From Tepidanaerobacteraceae bacterium (GTDB lineage: Bacteria > Bacillota > Thermosediminibacteria > Thermosediminibacterales > Tepidanaerobacteraceae): DNA of 64,000 nucleotides. A program made the translations under genes and the position numbers. The stretch spans positions 1-64,000 of the forward strand of contig JANLFP010000003.1 of NCBI GenBank assembly GCA_024655905.1, read 5' to 3'. Positions 61,088 through 64,000 of the stretch are shown piece after piece; position 1 is the stretch's first letter, and the number at the start of each line of letters is the position of its first letter. The notes beneath the pieces are model-generated. The model ran no database searches and was not told the DNA's origin. It saw only the letters and a list, made by a program, of their open reading frames with translations.

Positions 61088-62797
61088 TCAATACATGCGC
61101 CTCGGTATCACAAGCTGCTGACCGGGCATTATGCTGTCGGGGTTTGTTATGTTGTTGGCTTTTACTATGGAATCTACGGTGACATTGTACCTCTTGGCTA
61201 TGTTCCAGAGAGTATCCCCTCTTTGAACGATGTATATGGTCATGGAGGGCTTTTCCTCTTCCTTTTTTTCCTTTTCCTTTTTCTTTTCTTCTTTCTCTTC
61301 TTTCTCTTCTTCCTCTTCTTCCTCTTCTTCTTCCTCGGGCTCTATTACGTTCTCCACCACCTCAAGCTGTACCATCTTGGTAACCTTGGCATTCAGGCCG
61401 ATTACGATTCTTACTTCAAATTTCCTGTTGTCGTTTGGGTCCGCTTTGGATGAAACATGTTCCACATCAATATCAAAATCTACGGTCATGTCTTCCCTGG
61501 CCCCGGGTATTTCCACAAAAGTGGTGAAGGGAATTTCATGCTCCATGAAATGCAGCGGCTGCAGCGGCGCACCGGGAGTGCCCGTCACATCTGCCACATA
61601 AAGGGTTTCCAGGGTCAGGCTGCCTTCCACGATTATCTTGTCATCTATAATATCATACTCGGTAACTTCATCTTTGGCCCTGGTCTTGAAGATCTGTTCG
61701 ATCGGGGGCTTTTCAGGGGGAACGCTCAATGTTTCCTTGACAACAATCTCATTTTCTGCTTCGCCGATGACTTCATCTACCTTTATGAGGGTTTTTTCAA
61801 CTTCCAGTTTTTCCGAAGGGCTGAATACATCCACCACAACGTTGAGTATTTTTGTCTCGAAAACTTTCGCCCTCATCTTTAAAATTGCTTCCACCGTAAC
61901 GGTCCTGGCATCCTTCCTGCGGCCTTTTATGTGTTCCACTCTTATCTTTACATATTTGGACATGTCCTCCGCGGCGCCGGGAACCTCCACAAACTGGGTA
62001 AAGGGTATTGAAGCCTCCATAAAATGCACCGGCTGCTGCGGTTCGCCCTGGGGAACGGAAGCCACGTAAAGAACTCCTACATCAAGGGTGCCCTCGATGA
62101 TGACCTTATCGCGAATCACTTTTGTATCGGTATCCTCAACTTTGCCTTCGACTCTCACGATTTCAAGAATATCCGGCTTTGCCTCTGGCACAGACACATC
62201 GCTTTTTACTATGGCCTGGTCCCGGCCTTCACCTACCACATCATCGATGCTCAGAGACTTCTTTAATACCTGCAGATCCTCGGGGCCGGTGGCATCAACC
62301 ACTATTTCGATCTTCTCCCTTTTGGTAACCTTTACAAAAAATTCCACTATGATTCTTACCTTTATCTCTCTCGGCCTGTTGGGATCAAAGCTGACCATTA
62401 CGAAACGATCGTGATGGTCGTGATGATCATGATGGTCGTGATGGTCATGCTCGATTTTGGCCTTTACTCTGACATCCATGTCCTTCCTTGCTCCGGGAAT
62501 CTTTACGAAAAAGCTGAAATCCACGCTGCTTTCCACGAAGTGGACCGGTTGCGTGCCTTCCGGCACCGCTCCAACATACATGACATTTACATCAAGTTTT
62601 CCTTCTACTATGACCTTGTTTTCTATTATGTCGGTTTCGAGGCTCTCGGTGTCCAAAGTGGCATGAGCAGAAATGACCTGTTCTATATCCGGCTTACCAT
62701 TCGGCAGTGTAATAGTTCCTTCAACAATGGTCTGAGTCTTGTCTTCTCCAATTACCTGGTCGACTCTCACCAGCTCTTTTGTGAGTTGTACGCCCAT
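61088..62797 (-). CDS. Triple SPOCS (DUF3794) protein with LysM domain
   Basis: A 569-aa protein with three repeats of the SPOCS/DUF3794 domain (roughly 1-175, 185-335 and 340-485). Each opens like VDQVIGEDKTQTIVEGTITLP and contains VIVEG.LDV..LYV and VHF.E.SI.F. A Glu/Lys-rich linker (about 486-518) and a C-terminal LysM (YIVQRGDTLWNIAKRYNVTVDSI) follow. Related proteins (SipL, spore coat assembly) work in engulfment and coat morphogenesis of sporulating Clostridia. A His-Asp repeat (HDHHDHHDHHDHHD, about 116-129) is inserted in the first domain and may bind metal. No signal peptide is visible. Confidence 0.88.
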   Translation of the reverse strand: MGVQLTKELVRVDQVIGEDKTQTIVEGTITLPNGKPDIEQVISAHATLDTESLETDIIENKVIVEGKLDVNVMYVGAVPEGTQPVHFVESSVDFSFFVKIPGARKDMDVRVKAKIEHDHHDHHDHHDHHDRFVMVSFDPNRPREIKVRIIVEFFVKVTKREKIEIVVDATGPEDLQVLKKSLSIDDVVGEGRDQAIVKSDVSVPEAKPDILEIVRVEGKVEDTDTKVIRDKVIIEGTLDVGVLYVASVPQGEPQQPVHFMEASIPFTQFVEVPGAAEDMSKYVKIRVEHIKGRRKDARTVTVEAILKMRAKVFETKILNVVVDVFSPSEKLEVEKTLIKVDEVIGEAENEIVVKETLSVPPEKPPIEQIFKTRAKDEVTEYDIIDDKIIVEGSLTLETLYVADVTGTPGAPLQPLHFMEHEIPFTTFVEIPGAREDMTVDFDIDVEHVSSKADPNDNRKFEVRIVIGLNAKVTKMVQLEVVENVIEPEEEEEEEEEEEKEEKEEKKKEKEKKEEEKPSMTIYIVQRGDTLWNIAKRYNVTVDSIVKANNITNPDSIMPGQQLVIPRRMY

Positions 62798-62880
62798 TTA
62801 CATCCTCCTTTCTCAGAAAAGTGCATATTCATGCTTATATCCTTACTCTTATATAATATATGTGAAGCTTGCCAAATATG

Positions 62881-63210
62881 TTACATTTTTATTTCTTGGG
62901 ATTGCTCAGGCGACTGTTTTTCTTTTTCATCGACATCCCTTGCAGCATCATCTTTCTCATCTTTCTCATCTTTTTCTTTCGTATATTCTTCAGACTTTTC
63001 AACGGGTTCTGGCTGATCAGGCTGCACGTTCCCGGGATCCTGGGGCCCTTCTTCCGGAGGCGATTTTTCAGCCTCATCATGTTGTTTTTCTTCAAAGTGC
63101 GATTTTTCTCCAGGAAATATTAACCGGTCTTCATTGAAAAGTTTCCTTAAAAAAAGATAGAAGACTATCAGGGCTATTCCTGCAATCACTATAAAACTCA
63201 AAATCTGCAT
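62881..63210 (-). CDS. Small membrane protein with acidic/charged tail, unknown
   Basis: About 109 aa, unknown family. The start is set at ATG 63210 after AAAGGAGGGG. An N-terminal membrane anchor (MQILSFIVIAGIALIVFYLFLRKLF) is followed by a Glu/Lys/Pro-rich tail without globular character (KEKDEKDEKDD). It sits upstream of the SPOCS-LysM gene on the same strand (84 bp gap), so a joint role is possible but not evident. Confidence 0.6.
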   Translation of the reverse strand: MQILSFIVIAGIALIVFYLFLRKLFNEDRLIFPGEKSHFEEKQHDEAEKSPPEEGPQDPGNVQPDQPEPVEKSEEYTKEKDEKDEKDDAARDVDEKEKQSPEQSQEIKM

Positions 63211-63327
63211 GATACCCCTCCTTTCCCTCAATGTCTAGATGGATCGTTCCCCCTCAAGCATAAACATTGCAACCAGTCTCAATATTATAATATGAATTGA
63301 TCGCTCGGGAAGTTCGGAATAAAATAA

Positions 63328-63350
63328 AAAAAAAGAGGCTTATAGCCTCT
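63328..63350 (-). terminator. Terminator after the CAP-domain gene
   Basis: GAGGCT/AGCCTC hairpin followed on the minus strand by a run of eight or more T. Confidence 0.88.
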
Positions 63351-63414
63351 CGACTTATCCACATTATGAACATGTTATCAACAGGAAATTCACAAACCAT
63401 GCCGCTGAAGAAGA

Positions 63415-64000
63415 CTATTTTATTCCTATGAATGTCTGGGTGAACATCTTGCCGTAAGGTCCTCCGTCAATTATGCCGATGCCCACATAATTATAATTCG
63501 GATTCAATATATTGGCCCTGTGCCCCGGACTCGCCATTAATGCCTTGTGGGCTTCTTCCACGGTGGCGGCGCCCGCCAGATTCTCCCCCGCATATCTGTA
63601 GCTTATGCCGTTCGCTTTCAGGGCATCAAACGGGGTGCCGTATGTAGGCGATGTATGACTGAAATAATTTTTATCTATCATATCTTGGCTCTTCTTTCGT
63701 GAAATTTCTACCAGCCTCATGTCGATTTTCAGCGGTTCGACGCCGGCTTTTTTCCTCTCGGCATTTACCAGGTCCAGCATTTTCTGCTCGTCAGCGGTAA
63801 GTCCTTGTACGGATATCTGGTCCGCAGTTCTGCCTGCATTGTCTGCAAGAGCCGACGTCCCCTTTGCAGAATCATTATCAGAAGGGGCTGCATTGCTATT
63901 GTATTGGCCGCCCTGGAAAGTCAAGACCCACTTGCCGTCTTTATAAGTGTAAACATACCTGTAAGTCTTCGCGGAATCCGGGGTGGCGTTATTGCTTGCG
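63415..64000 (-). CDS. CAP-domain (SCP/YkwD-like) protein, 5' end cut by the window
   Basis: A protein whose C-terminal about 120 aa form a CAP/SCP domain: MLDLVNAERKKAGVEPLKID, SQDMIDKNYFSHTSPTYGTPFDAL, YAGENLAGA, LMASPGHRANILNPNYNYVGIGI. The His and Glu of the CAP cavity are intact. Before it is a Ser/Asn/Ala-rich linker and a motif RYVYTYKDGKWVLTFQGGQY. The frame stays open to the right edge, so the true start and any signal peptide are outside. YkwD-like proteins of spore formers are secreted or spore-associated. Confidence 0.88.
   Translation of the reverse strand, partial: ASNNATPDSAKTYRYVYTYKDGKWVLTFQGGQYNSNAAPSDNDSAKGTSALADNAGRTADQISVQGLTADEQKMLDLVNAERKKAGVEPLKIDMRLVEISRKKSQDMIDKNYFSHTSPTYGTPFDALKANGISYRYAGENLAGAATVEEAHKALMASPGHRANILNPNYNYVGIGIIDGGPYGKMFTQTFIGIK

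Overview
The window looks like a chromosomal segment of a thermophilic, spore-forming Clostridia-type Firmicute (Thermosediminibacter/Thermoanaerobacter-like; this is inference). Supporting signs are a SpoVG gene, a three-domain SPOCS/DUF3794-LysM spore protein, Gram-positive PurR, a tryptophan T-box leader, a CAP-domain (YkwD-like) protein, cyanophycin genes and strong GGAGG ribosome binding sites with frequent TTG/GTG starts. No tRNA or rRNA gene was seen.

Region 1 (1-15.8 kb) is a CRISPR-Cas locus. An array of 45 identical 37-nt repeats starts at the left edge and probably continues beyond it. It is followed by an AT-rich leader and an 11-gene cas operon on the minus strand. In transcription order this is cas6, cas3' (helicase), a stand-alone HD nuclease (cas3''), cas10d without HD, a small 214-aa protein, csc2 (cas7), csc1 (cas5), cas1, cas2, cas4 and csa1. 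Csc1/Csc2/Cas10d mark type I-D, but the usual single Cas10d polypeptide appears split into three genes (HD, Cas10d core, probable Cas11d), and the adaptation module (csa1 plus cas4) is of the type I-A kind. One spacer carries what looks like the 3' end of a different CRISPR repeat, and another is a perfect hairpin. The control region before cas6 has two palindromes and a perfect tandem 14-mer.

Region 2 (15.8-19.4 kb) holds a second large DEAD/DEVH helicase and the remnant of a helicase-nuclease. It is bounded by two near-identical hairpin repeats about 3.45 kb apart.

Region 3 (19.4-36 kb) is metabolic: saccharopine dehydrogenase-like and DAO-family oxidoreductases, patatin and PlsC lipid enzymes, YlmH, Tex, and a sugar-type ABC transporter operon (two permeases, ATPase, binding protein) with an amidohydrolase and a zinc alcohol dehydrogenase. 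A PrpR-type sigma-54 activator lies directly upstream, and a good -24/-12 promoter precedes the operon.

Region 4 (36-44.6 kb) contains trpB2-trpP behind a T-box leader with two antiterminator/terminator modules, an ornithine cyclodeaminase-family gene, a znuA-znuC-znuB-zur zinc uptake operon, thioredoxin, and a regulator with three XRE domains. Region 5 (44.6-47.2 kb) is a small gene graveyard (decayed HesB-like selenoprotein, mtlD 3' end, SLH fragment) followed by azlCD. Region 6 (47.2-64 kb) has a Phd-Uma2 fusion, cbiA, and a housekeeping block (pth, rplY/ctc, prs, glmU, spoVG, purR, an NTP-transferase, a GntR regulator, ispE). Cyanophycin synthetase and cyanophycinase, the SPOCS-LysM protein, a small membrane protein and a CAP-domain protein cut by the right edge follow. 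Two families of intergenic repeats (a REP-like 25-bp palindrome and GA-phased heptamers) recur, and each has overrun the stop codon of a neighbouring gene.
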